Below are positions 42,366-50,949 of a stretch of DNA of 64,000 bases, piece after piece; the stretch's first letter is position 1, and each line of letters starts with the position of its first letter. This DNA is from an uncultured Clostridia bacterium (GTDB lineage Bacteria > Bacillota > Clostridia > Christensenellales > QALW01). Both the position numbers and the translations under genes were made by a program. The notes under the pieces are model-generated. The model searched no databases. It was not told the DNA's origin and was given only the letters and a program-made list of their open reading frames with translations. The stretch lies in the NCBI GenBank assembly GCA_934434555.1, contig CAKRZX010000006.1, positions 1 through 64,000 of the forward strand, read 5' to 3'.

Positions 42366-44090
42366 TTGAAAAAAATTACATCGTTACTTTTACTTATATT
42401 TCTTTTTGCCTCGTTTACCGCATGCGGCGGCAATACTGTGGAGATTATCGGCGGCGGGGATAATCCCGATATAACCGAACAGACCGATTACAAAACCGAA
42501 TGCTGGGTAGCGGTTGACATTCCCTTTGAGGCTGAAAACGATTATGACCGACCGTTTTATGATGTTCTGCTTGACGTAACGTTTACTTCACCCTCGGGCA
42601 CGGAATACGTTATGCCCGCATTCTGGGACGGCGACAAGAACTGGAAAGTCCGTTTTGCGCCGACAGAGTACGGTGTTTGGAAATTCACGTCAAAAGCAAA
42701 CGTGACCGACGGGGGATTTGAAAAGAGCGGCACGCTTGCCGCAAATGCCTACAAAGGCGACCTTGAAGTATATAAGCACGGTTTTGTAACCGCAAAATAC
42801 GGCAAAAAGTATTTTACCTATGATAACGGCACGCCGTTCTTTTACTTAGGTGATACTCACTGGTCAATGTATCACGAAGACTATGATACGCAGTTTAAGA
42901 CAACCATTGACAAAAGGATTGAACAGGGATTCACGGTTTATCAGAGCCAGTGCACAAGCGAGGAAACAAATCTTGCGGGCGTTTTCCCGAATTCTGCAAT
43001 AAATATGATGCAGGAACTTGACAGACGCTTTGAATATATCGCAAAAAGCGGATTGACCCACGCACACAGCCAGTTTTTCTTTACCGAGAAAATGTCACGC
43101 TCGGTTATGAACAACAAAGAGTATCTCGACCTGCTTTCCCGCTACTGGGTTGCACGTTTTGCGGCATATCCCGTTATGTGGACGCTTGCGCAGGAGTGCG
43201 ATAACGATTTTTACGGTAACGATATCGGTCAGCAGACGGTATACACACCTGAAAATAACCCTTGGAAATATGTTGCCCAATGTTTGTCAAAATATGACCC
43301 GTATAAACATCCGTTAACCGCACATCAGGAAACAACTTCCTGTACAACCGTTACCGGCGCGGGTACGCAAAATTACAATAAAGGTGCGTCGGCTTTTAAG
43401 GATATGCAGGAACACGACTGGTACGGGGCGCAGTGGAAACCCGATGTATCAAAACTATACAGCACAATTGTAGCAAAGGACTACTGGGACAGCGGCAAAG
43501 TAACCGTAAACTACGAGAGTAAGTACGCTTATCTTGCAACAAAGGACGCGGGCGCAAGACGTCAGGGCTGGATAAGTTTCCTTGCGGGAATGTTCGGCTA
43601 CGGTTACGGTGCAAGCGACATATGGTATGTGAATTCGGCGGGAAGTTATCTTGTCGGCGACCAGAATGACGGGCTTGAAACCCTGACCCAACAGGAAAAA
43701 ATGGAGATGACATGGGACAAGGCGGTTGATTTGCCCTCGGCGGTTCAATGCGGATATATGCGCTCGTTCTTTGAAAGCATTGCTTGGTATTCGCTTGTTC
43801 CCGACTTTGACGGAAAAGTATTTGCAATAGCCGTCAACAATTCCGAACCCTATGCCGTAGCAAGCGCAGGTGATGACTTGTTCGTTTGCTATCTGTACGG
43901 AAAATCAAGAATCAGCGGCACATTCTACGGGCTTGACGGTTCTGCCACATATACCGCAAAATGGTTTGACACCCGCACGGGTGAATATACGGTTATATCA
44001 GACGCAATCAGTTCAGCCGACGGCTCATATACGGCACCGAAAAAGCCCGACAGAGATGATTTCGTTTTGGTAATTACAAAAAATAAATAA
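42366..44090 (+). CDS. DUF5060/DUF4038 glycosidase lipoprotein (GH140-like)
   Basis: 574 residues. A lipoprotein signal with the lipobox FTACGG (Cys near 20) anchors it to the outer face of the membrane. The N-terminal Ig-like DUF5060 domain (about 40-135) has FWDGDKNWKVRFAPTEYGVW. The DUF4038 barrel (about 145-480) has TPFFYLGDTHW, VMWTLAQECD and VNYESKYAY; the Glu residues in LAQE and YES are the likely catalytic pair. A C-terminal beta domain ends TAKWFDTRTGEYTV. Characterised relatives include apiosidases, but the family is broad. The TTG start is supported by GGAGGAG seven bases upstream. The large protein at 50950 shares these three domains. Confidence 0.88.
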   Translation: MKKITSLLLLIFLFASFTACGGNTVEIIGGGDNPDITEQTDYKTECWVAVDIPFEAENDYDRPFYDVLLDVTFTSPSGTEYVMPAFWDGDKNWKVRFAPTEYGVWKFTSKANVTDGGFEKSGTLAANAYKGDLEVYKHGFVTAKYGKKYFTYDNGTPFFYLGDTHWSMYHEDYDTQFKTTIDKRIEQGFTVYQSQCTSEETNLAGVFPNSAINMMQELDRRFEYIAKSGLTHAHSQFFFTEKMSRSVMNNKEYLDLLSRYWVARFAAYPVMWTLAQECDNDFYGNDIGQQTVYTPENNPWKYVAQCLSKYDPYKHPLTAHQETTSCTTVTGAGTQNYNKGASAFKDMQEHDWYGAQWKPDVSKLYSTIVAKDYWDSGKVTVNYESKYAYLATKDAGARRQGWISFLAGMFGYGYGASDIWYVNSAGSYLVGDQNDGLETLTQQEKMEMTWDKAVDLPSAVQCGYMRSFFESIAWYSLVPDFDGKVFAIAVNNSEPYAVASAGDDLFVCYLYGKSRISGTFYGLDGSATYTAKWFDTRTGEYTVISDAISSADGSYTAPKKPDRDDFVLVITKNK

Positions 44091-44110
44091 TATTCAAGGA
44101 GGATATTTAT

Positions 44111-46021
44111 ATGAAAAAAGTAATGAAAAAGCACATTTGCATTGCTCTTGTTGCCGTTCTCTTTACAGGATTGTGTTTAGGCGCGGCAATTTTAACGGGC
44201 AATGCCGCACCGACAGGCGCAGTTTTCAAAGAGACATTTGAAAATGCGTCAAACTGCACAATGCTTAATGAGTTCTGGGGAACAGAAAATGTTGTTTCAA
44301 TAAGCGCTGCACAAAAACATTCGGGGAACTCTTCACTGTTCTTTGATGTTTCGGGTATTGCGGAACAAGCAAATACCCGTTCACCGTATATTCCCGCAGC
44401 AGAACTTAAAAAGATAGTTACTGCACCGGGAGAGTATAAGTTGGAAGCCTATGTTTTCTTTGAAAACAGTCCGTCGGCGGTAGGAGCGGTTTTTGCTTTC
44501 TCCGGAAACAAACCGTCAAACTGCGGCTGGACTACAACGGCTAAATCGGTTGATGAGTTCAGTACAAAAGCGGGACAGTGGAACAGATTGCTCTTTACGT
44601 TTGATGTAAGCAATGAACTTTACAGCGCCATAAGTTCCGGTTCGTTCGATATAAGGCTGCGTTTTGACAAAATGGGTGATGTATCTGCCTATTATGACGA
44701 TGTAACATTCGCTTCAAGTGCCGATATGCCTACGCCCACTCCGACTCCCACCGAGACGGCTACACCCACTCCCACACCTACCGCTACTCCCACGCCCGAA
44801 GTAAACGAATATGACGGGCTCTATGTTGAGGACTTTGAGGGCGCGGAGCACGCCTACGGAAGTGTTTTCTGGACTCTTGGCACCGCAAGTGTGACCGATG
44901 AAAAGGCGTATGCGGGAAACAAAGCCCTTAAATACGTTTACGCAAGCAGCGACGGCTCAGACCATTCGCAGGGCTCTCCGTATCTTGACCCGGCAATGCT
45001 TAAAAAGGTTGTAACAAAAACCGGTACGTACAAATTCAGCCTGTATGCATATTTTACAGGTGTGCCCGATAAAGTTACCGCAATTTTAAGAACGGAAAAT
45101 AAGACGTTTGCTGATAAACAGTGGGGTAAATCGCTTACAATAGACGAAGTAAGCAAGAATGCCGATGAATGGAACAAACTTGTGTTCACGCTTGAAGTTG
45201 ACGATGAAATTCTTGCGCGTGTTCAGGCCCCCGAAACATACGGGCTGAAACTTTGCCTTGACAACTTCTGCTTAAAGAGCGGAACAACGTATTTTGACAA
45301 TATCGTTTTTGGGCTTGAAGATAAGATTCCTGCCGAACCTACCCCCACACCCGGTGTTACACCTACACCTACGCCTGACTATACAGGCTGCTATTTTGAG
45401 GATTTGGAAGACGGTAACACCGCTTACGGCAATGTGTTCTGGAATCTGGGCACTGCGATCGTAACAAACGAAAAGGCATACAGCGGCAAGAAATCCCTTA
45501 AATACGTTTATGCCAAGAGTATCGACGGCGCAGACCATTCGCAGGGTTCACCTTATCTTGACCCCGAAATGCTTAAAAAGGTTGTTACAAAAACCGGAAC
45601 ATACAACTTTGAACTTTACGCTTACTTTACCGAAACTCCCGATAAACTTACCGCAATTCTGAGAACGGAAAACAAGACGTTTTCGGATAAACAGTGGGGC
45701 AGAAGTCTTACCGCTGTTGAAGTAGGCAAAGAGGCAAACAAGTGGAACAAAATCGTGTTCACGCTTGAAGTTGACGACGAAATTCTTGCACGCATTCAGG
45801 ACCCTGAAACGTACGGGCTGAAACTGTGCCTTGACAACTTCTGCTTGCAGAGCGGAACAACGTATTTTGACGATATCGCATTCGGTACGCCGGAGAAGAT
45901 AGAACAGGCAAGAAGCAATTCCGAACACAGCGGCGATTACGGATATTTCGGGCTTGCAGCGGTAATTGTACTTGCGGCGGGCGCGGCGATAATCATAAAG
46001 AAGAAATCTGAAAGGGTATAA
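44111..46021 (+). CDS. anchored surface protein with three carbohydrate-binding-like domains
   Basis: 636 residues: a signal peptide (about 1-32), three related beta-sandwich domains (about 36-200, 237-405 and 425-595) separated by Thr-Pro linkers of the TPTPTPT type, a C-terminal helix (about 608-628) and the tail KKKSERV. Domains 2 and 3 are close copies; both contain SQGSPYLDP, LKKVVTKTGTY and LCLDNFCL. Domain 1 is more diverged but keeps SPYIPAAELKKIVT. The plan suggests glycan binding at the cell surface; no catalytic domain is seen. It has an AAGGAGG ribosome site, 20 bases after the lipoprotein gene. The same domain type occurs in the protein at 50950. Confidence 0.82.
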   Translation: MKKVMKKHICIALVAVLFTGLCLGAAILTGNAAPTGAVFKETFENASNCTMLNEFWGTENVVSISAAQKHSGNSSLFFDVSGIAEQANTRSPYIPAAELKKIVTAPGEYKLEAYVFFENSPSAVGAVFAFSGNKPSNCGWTTTAKSVDEFSTKAGQWNRLLFTFDVSNELYSAISSGSFDIRLRFDKMGDVSAYYDDVTFASSADMPTPTPTPTETATPTPTPTATPTPEVNEYDGLYVEDFEGAEHAYGSVFWTLGTASVTDEKAYAGNKALKYVYASSDGSDHSQGSPYLDPAMLKKVVTKTGTYKFSLYAYFTGVPDKVTAILRTENKTFADKQWGKSLTIDEVSKNADEWNKLVFTLEVDDEILARVQAPETYGLKLCLDNFCLKSGTTYFDNIVFGLEDKIPAEPTPTPGVTPTPTPDYTGCYFEDLEDGNTAYGNVFWNLGTAIVTNEKAYSGKKSLKYVYAKSIDGADHSQGSPYLDPEMLKKVVTKTGTYNFELYAYFTETPDKLTAILRTENKTFSDKQWGRSLTAVEVGKEANKWNKIVFTLEVDDEILARIQDPETYGLKLCLDNFCLQSGTTYFDDIAFGTPEKIEQARSNSEHSGDYGYFGLAAVIVLAAGAAIIIKKKSERV

Positions 46022-46023
46022 CT

Positions 46024-47043
46024 ATGAAAAAAATATTTACGGCAGTAATTGCCGTTGCAGTTGCGGCAATGTCGATACTCAATATGTCGGCATTCGCGCA
46101 GGGCACAAACTATTTTACGGGAAACAAATCAACCGTTGATGAGTGCGCCTGCAAAATCACAAAGACCACCGTTGACGGAACGGTTGTTTACGATGTAACA
46201 AATATGTCCTCGTCAATCGGTTTCCCCAATATGGCAATTTACGACGCAAGTAAAAGAGCGTTTGAATCGCAGAGCGACAAAACACTGACCCTTATTGCCG
46301 CCTTTGACGCGCGTATGGATTTTGCGCCCGGTGTGGACGTTATAACTGCAAATATCACATTGCGCAACTGGGACTTCAATAAGGCAAATATGTCCGAATA
46401 TGAAGCGATTAACGCAAAGAGTGACAATCAGTTGCTGTTCTATCCGCCTGTAAATGACGGACGCAACCTTGTTATCAAACTTCAAAAAGGTGTGCAGTTT
46501 ACCAATGAATGGCAGACATATGCCGTTTCGTTTGAGGTAACAAAAGACGATTTCCAGAACGGCGCGGGAACCGGCTGGGGACTTTCCCTTGACCACTTTG
46601 ACCTTTACGCAAGCGTAAGACGTGCGCAGATTAAGAATGTGGGCGTTTATCTTGAAAGCGAATATGAATACACCGAACCCGAAGAAGTTGTTACTCCCAC
46701 TCCCGAAGAGACCGCAAAGCCTACCGCAACTCCCACGGCGACCGCGGGCGCAACGGCAACACCTACTCCCAAGAGCGACGAGAGCGGATATTATACCCTT
46801 GATTCGGACGGAAATTATGTTGCCGTATCAAATGCTGACCTTAAAACAATGGAACAGGGAACGGTTGTTTATCAAAAGAACGGTGATAAATACGTTAAGG
46901 GACAGATTGTAGACGTAAACGGTTCCAAAGGATTTAAGGCTGACAGCACATTTAACCCGCTGTTCGTTATTATTCCCGTAGCGGCGGTTGTTGTAATAGG
47001 CGCTGTTGTTGCAGTGATTGTAATCAAAAAGAAGAAAAAGTAA
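46024..47043 (+). CDS. anchored surface protein with one beta-sandwich domain
   Basis: 339 residues: a signal peptide (about 1-26, cleavage after AFA), a single beta-rich domain (about 30-212), a Thr/Pro/Ala linker (TPTPEETAKPTATPTATAGA), a small charged segment (about 255-310), a membrane helix (about 313-333) and the tail KKKKK. No LPXTG motif is present. Two bases separate it from the preceding gene, and a terminator follows. It probably works with the neighbouring binding protein and lipoprotein glycosidase at the surface; the ligand is unknown. Confidence 0.78.
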   Translation: MKKIFTAVIAVAVAAMSILNMSAFAQGTNYFTGNKSTVDECACKITKTTVDGTVVYDVTNMSSSIGFPNMAIYDASKRAFESQSDKTLTLIAAFDARMDFAPGVDVITANITLRNWDFNKANMSEYEAINAKSDNQLLFYPPVNDGRNLVIKLQKGVQFTNEWQTYAVSFEVTKDDFQNGAGTGWGLSLDHFDLYASVRRAQIKNVGVYLESEYEYTEPEEVVTPTPEETAKPTATPTATAGATATPTPKSDESGYYTLDSDGNYVAVSNADLKTMEQGTVVYQKNGDKYVKGQIVDVNGSKGFKADSTFNPLFVIIPVAAVVVIGAVVAVIVIKKKKK

Positions 47044-47054
47044 TTTTGTGTTTT

Positions 47055-47097
47055 GCGGATTCCCGTAAAGTGTTCCTTTTGCGGAATCCGCTTTTTT
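47055..47097 (+). terminator. terminator of the surface-protein operon
   Basis: GCGGATTCC (47055-47063) pairs with GGAATCCGC (47083-47091) across a 19-base loop, followed by TTTTTT. Confidence 0.8.
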
Positions 47098-47130
47098 ATT
47101 TTATAATAAAAGAAGAAAGTTAAATTTTAT

Positions 47131-48597
47131 ATGAAAAACGCATACATAAAAAATCTCAGCGGAACGAAATGCGACGCGCAGATTGTCAATCAGAAATTGT
47201 GGGTTTCGGGCGACAGGGTCGGGCTCATTTCAATAACGTGGGAGCATAAATTCCCCGAAAATACTCTTGTGCTCGGAGACGCGTGGGAGCGCTCTTACGG
47301 CGACCTGTGCTTCCGCCCGGTTAATGAAAATCATAATGCACCTTGGTATTTTATTGCCCAAAGCGGAAATACGGTACTGGGTGTCGGCGTTAAAACCGGT
47401 GCAAACGCATTTGTGAATTTTACGTATAACGAAACAAGCGTTACCGCGTTAATAGACGCACGCTGCGGAAGTGAAGCAACGGTGCTCGGCGGAAGAAAAA
47501 TTTGCCTGTGTGAGTTTGTTTTCAAGGAATATTCAGGTGTTTCGGCATTTGAGGCGGCAAAGGATTTCTGCCGTGAAATGTGTGATAAGCCGTTACTTCC
47601 CCCAAAACCCATTTACGGCGGCAACGATTTTTATTACTACTACGGACACAGCACCGCCGAAACAATTGTTCAGAATGCGTCGTTTATAGGCGAAATGTCC
47701 AAAGGGTTTGAAAACAGACCCTATATGGTTGTTGATGACGGCTGGGAAACTACGTTCTGTACCGGTCCGTGGACGGTGAACGACAAGTTCCGCGATATGA
47801 AAAAACTTGCAAAAAATATTAAAAACGAAAATGTTCTGCCCGGCATCTGGGTGCGCTTTCTGTGCGATAAAAATCCGATTATTCCCGACTGGTGGAGAAT
47901 TGAGAGAAACGGAAAGAAAGAGTTCCTTGACCCCAGTGTTCCCGATGTGCTTGACTACATCAGTCAGACAATCGGTATATTCCGCGCGTGGGGATACAGA
48001 ATGATAAAGCACGATTTTTCAACTGTTGATATGTTCGGCCATTACGGATTCGAAATTACCGATACAATAACGAAAATCGATAACTGGCATTTTGCCGATA
48101 CGTCCCGAACAAGCGCCGAAATAGTAAAAGAATACTATAAGACCATTCTTGCCGCCGCGGGAAAAGATATGACGATTCTCGGCTGCAACACTATTCCGCA
48201 CTTGATTGCCGGATTTGCTCACTGTAACAGAACCGGCGACGACACAAGCGGAAGAGAGTGGGCAAGAACAAAGAAAATGGGCATAAATACCCTTGCATAC
48301 AGAATGGTTCAGCACGATACGTTCTATTCCGCCGATGCCGACTGCGTGGGTACGCTTTCGGTGCCGTGGGAAAAGAATGTTCAGTGGCTTAAAATGCTTG
48401 CTTTAAGCGGAACCGCGCTGTTTATTTCAACTAACGATGCGGAGTTGACGCCCGAAATGAAAAGCGATATCCGCGGTGCGTTTGAACTTGTGCAAAAGGG
48501 TGAAATGAAACTTACACCTCTTGAATGGGGAGAAAATCTCACTCCGGAACGCTGGCTGTGCGACGGAAAAGAGATTAAATTTGATTTCGGAGACTAA
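47131..48597 (+). CDS. GH36/clan D alpha-galactosidase-like enzyme
   Basis: 488 residues. An N-terminal beta domain (about 1-150) precedes a clan-D barrel with YMVVDDGWETTF, the nucleophile motif MIKHDFSTVD (D295), and the acid/base motif HCNRTGDDTSG (D370 or D371). GH36 and GH27 relatives release terminal alpha-galactose or, in some members, alpha-N-acetylgalactosamine. There is no signal peptide. The protein is shorter than typical GH36 enzymes (about 700), so a different clan-D specificity is possible. It is co-transcribed with the GH78-like gene two bases downstream. Released galactose could enter through galK/galT in this window. Confidence 0.83.
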   Translation: MKNAYIKNLSGTKCDAQIVNQKLWVSGDRVGLISITWEHKFPENTLVLGDAWERSYGDLCFRPVNENHNAPWYFIAQSGNTVLGVGVKTGANAFVNFTYNETSVTALIDARCGSEATVLGGRKICLCEFVFKEYSGVSAFEAAKDFCREMCDKPLLPPKPIYGGNDFYYYYGHSTAETIVQNASFIGEMSKGFENRPYMVVDDGWETTFCTGPWTVNDKFRDMKKLAKNIKNENVLPGIWVRFLCDKNPIIPDWWRIERNGKKEFLDPSVPDVLDYISQTIGIFRAWGYRMIKHDFSTVDMFGHYGFEITDTITKIDNWHFADTSRTSAEIVKEYYKTILAAAGKDMTILGCNTIPHLIAGFAHCNRTGDDTSGREWARTKKMGINTLAYRMVQHDTFYSADADCVGTLSVPWEKNVQWLKMLALSGTALFISTNDAELTPEMKSDIRGAFELVQKGEMKLTPLEWGENLTPERWLCDGKEIKFDFGD

Positions 48598-48599
48598 AA

Positions 48600-50684
48600 A
48601 TGAACTATATTCCTGAATATTTTACATTCAAAAAAGCGCTTCCTGTCTGGGAAAACGGCACGGAGTGCGAGCCGAACACAAACCTTATTTTCAGGGTAAA
48701 AGTAAAAAACGGAACGGATACCGTTTTGCGCATAGCAGGTCAGATGCACTATGTTGTGCGCATAAACGGAAATCTGCTGTTTGAGGGTCCTGCAAGATGT
48801 GCTGACGGCTGGAACAGGGCAGATGAGTTTAAGATTGATACCTATCTTACCGACGAAACGAATATTCTGACTGTTTTTGTTGAGGGGCTTTATGCCACGG
48901 GATTTTCTGCGGTAAGGCAGAAATCGTTCCTGTGCGCGGAGATTGAACAGGGCGGAGAAATTATTGCCGCCACCGGTTTTGACGGATTTGAGGCAATAAA
49001 GTATTCCGAGCGCATAAAAAAGACGCAGCGGTATTCTTATCAGCGTCCGTTTGTTGAGGCGTACCGTTTTGACGGCACAGCCGAAAGATTTATGCGTGAC
49101 GAAAATTTTTGCCCTGAAAAAGTAAATTTGTCCGAAACCGAAACAAAGAAATTCATTACCCGCAGAGTGCCGTTTCCGCTCTATACTGCGGCGGAGTTCA
49201 AAAAAATTGAAACCTGCGGCTGCGTTTATGATGAAAATCAGCCAATAAAGTTCAAAGACCGTTCGCTTATGTGCGTAAACGAACACTGGACGGCATACGA
49301 AAAAGATGAACTTGAAATTTGTTCGTCGGAAATTGCCGATAAAATCGTTCTTGCTGACAAGGGAAAAAACTATACTCTTTATGACGCCGGACAGATTTAT
49401 TCAGGGCTTATCGAAATTGATTTCGATGTTAAGGAAAAGGCAAGGATTGTTATCGTTTTTGATGAGATTCTTGAAAACGGACGAATAAACTTCGGACGGC
49501 TTAACTGTTGTAATTCTTTTGTATGTGAATTTGAAAAGGGGAAATATAACTTCTCGACACTTGGAGTTTTTACGGCGCGGTATATCGGCATTGCTGTCCT
49601 TTTCGGAAAAGCAGAACCGAAAAATATAAGAATAAGAAAAACAGAATACCCGGATAACCTTGTTAAAAAGTGCAGTTTTGCGGATTCTGATATTCAGACA
49701 GTTTTTAATGCGGGAAGAGAAAGTTTCAAACAAAACACCGTAGATATTCTTATGGATTGTCCCTCGCGCGAACGTGCGGGCTGGCTTTGCGATTCAACGT
49801 TTATTTCCCGCGGCGAATATGCGTTTACGGACAAAAGCATTGTTACAAAGAATTTCTTAGAGAACTTTATTCTTGCGGAAAATTTCCCGCTTATACCCGA
49901 AAATATGATTCCGGGCTGCTATCCGTCCGACAATGACGGCGGCTGTCCCACAAACGGATATATTCTGAATTGGGCACTGTGGTTTATTGTTCAGGTTAAA
50001 GAGTATTTTGATCTTTCTTCCGACCGCACGATTGCAGATGGCGCGAAAGAGGTAATTTATAAAATCCTCAAATTCTTTGAACAGTTCAAAAATTCCGACG
50101 GCTTAATCGCGCGTACCCGCGGCTGGGTTCTGCTTGAATATTCTCCGGCAAATAAGTTTCAGCAGGATATTTGTTATCCGCTCAATATGCTGTACTCTTA
50201 TGCGGAAAAAGCGGCGGGCGAGATGTATAATGACTCCTTGCTGATTTTGGAATCGGAAAAAATCAAAAAGACGGTTATCAAAAAGTCATTTGACGGCAAG
50301 TATTTTGTAGATAATGCCGTGTATAAAGACGGCGTTGCCGAAAACACGGGCAACCGTTCGGAATTCTGCCAGTACTGCGCGTTCTTCTTCGGTATTGCCG
50401 ATAGGGAAAACTTTGCCGACCTGTGGCGCGATTTGGTGGAAAACGCGGGCGAACACGGCAAAACCGATTTGGTTCCCGCGGCTATGTTTTTGGGAAAAAC
50501 ATTGAGATTGCAGTTGCTTGCAAAGAGCGGAATGTACAGTGAGGCGAGAGAAAGCCTTAAAGCGTACTGCCTTAATATGGCATTGCGGACAGGAACGCTC
50601 TGGGAGTTTGACGATACGTTTGCGTCCTGCTGCCACGGCTTTCAGTCGGCAAACGTGGGTTGGCTTTTGAATGAAGAATTCTAA
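48600..50684 (+). CDS. GH78-like alpha-L-rhamnosidase
   Basis: 694 residues. Two N-terminal beta domains (about 1-340) precede an (alpha/alpha)6 barrel that opens with the GH78 signature DCPSRERAGWLCDS (from D386), with GGCPTNGYILNW, TRGWVLLEYSPA and SCCHGFQSANVGW further on. It should hydrolyse alpha-L-rhamnosides in the cytoplasm, since no signal peptide is seen. It is the second gene of a two-gene operon, after the GH36-like gene. The next 140 bases hold a terminator and copy C of the repeated promoter. Confidence 0.85.
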   Translation: MNYIPEYFTFKKALPVWENGTECEPNTNLIFRVKVKNGTDTVLRIAGQMHYVVRINGNLLFEGPARCADGWNRADEFKIDTYLTDETNILTVFVEGLYATGFSAVRQKSFLCAEIEQGGEIIAATGFDGFEAIKYSERIKKTQRYSYQRPFVEAYRFDGTAERFMRDENFCPEKVNLSETETKKFITRRVPFPLYTAAEFKKIETCGCVYDENQPIKFKDRSLMCVNEHWTAYEKDELEICSSEIADKIVLADKGKNYTLYDAGQIYSGLIEIDFDVKEKARIVIVFDEILENGRINFGRLNCCNSFVCEFEKGKYNFSTLGVFTARYIGIAVLFGKAEPKNIRIRKTEYPDNLVKKCSFADSDIQTVFNAGRESFKQNTVDILMDCPSRERAGWLCDSTFISRGEYAFTDKSIVTKNFLENFILAENFPLIPENMIPGCYPSDNDGGCPTNGYILNWALWFIVQVKEYFDLSSDRTIADGAKEVIYKILKFFEQFKNSDGLIARTRGWVLLEYSPANKFQQDICYPLNMLYSYAEKAAGEMYNDSLLILESEKIKKTVIKKSFDGKYFVDNAVYKDGVAENTGNRSEFCQYCAFFFGIADRENFADLWRDLVENAGEHGKTDLVPAAMFLGKTLRLQLLAKSGMYSEARESLKAYCLNMALRTGTLWEFDDTFASCCHGFQSANVGWLLNEEF

Positions 50685-50690
50685 TGAGAG

Positions 50691-50716
50691 AGAGCATCGC
50701 TTGATGCTCTTTTTTT
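50691..50716 (+). terminator. terminator of the GH36-GH78 operon
   Basis: AGAGCATC/GATGCTCT with a four-base loop, followed by TTTTTT. Confidence 0.9.
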
Positions 50717-50721
50717 GACTT

Positions 50722-50780
50722 AAAAACGAATACATTTGAACTTTTAACGCATTTACATTTTAATCGAATTTTAATATAAT
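50722..50780 (+). promoter_or_regulatory. repeated promoter module, copy C (peptide and large surface glycosidase)
   Basis: AAAAACGAATA (50722-50732), 19 bases, TTTACA (50752-50757), 17 bases and TATAAT (50775-50780), the same geometry as copies A and B. It starts the transcript of the 33-residue peptide and the 1410-residue glycosidase. A second ATCGAAT lies in the spacer. Confidence 0.78.
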
Positions 50781-50831
50781 CTTAATAGAAATAAAGATGA
50801 ATTTTTAACTTCTTGAAAGGGGGAGATGTGA

Positions 50832-50933
50832 GTGAAAAAAGAATACAACGAGCCGACAATAAGGGTTGTTGAAATTACGGCAAGTGATTTGCTTACCGAA
50901 AGCGGCATTGAATTACCCGAGGAAGATTTATAA
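50832..50933 (+). CDS. short acidic-tailed peptide, copy 2
   Basis: 33 residues, starting MKKEYNEPTIRVVEI (GTG start) and ending SGIELPEEDL. The ribosome site AAAGGGGGAG is seven bases upstream. It resembles the peptide at 1822-1926: an MKKEY start, Pro8, a hydrophobic pair before T-x-SG, and EED at the end. It is the first gene after copy C of the repeated promoter and lies 16 bases before the large surface glycosidase gene. Function unknown; a peptide signal, a small regulator or a co-factor for export are possibilities I cannot separate. Confidence 0.72.
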   Translation: MKKEYNEPTIRVVEITASDLLTESGIELPEEDL

Positions 50934-50949
50934 TAAAGGAGAATGTAGA

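Noticed and set aside
42366..44090. Calling the DUF4038 proteins apiosidases and the region a rhamnogalacturonan-II locus
   Set aside because: DUF4038 is broad, and the other hallmark enzymes of that pathway are not in the window; rhamnosidase-like and fucose genes alone are not enough.
50832..50933. Reading the short peptide as a RiPP or quorum-sensing precursor
   Set aside because: No maturase, dedicated protease, export gene or receptor kinase lies nearby; the ABC exporters in the window are kilobases away and on other transcripts.
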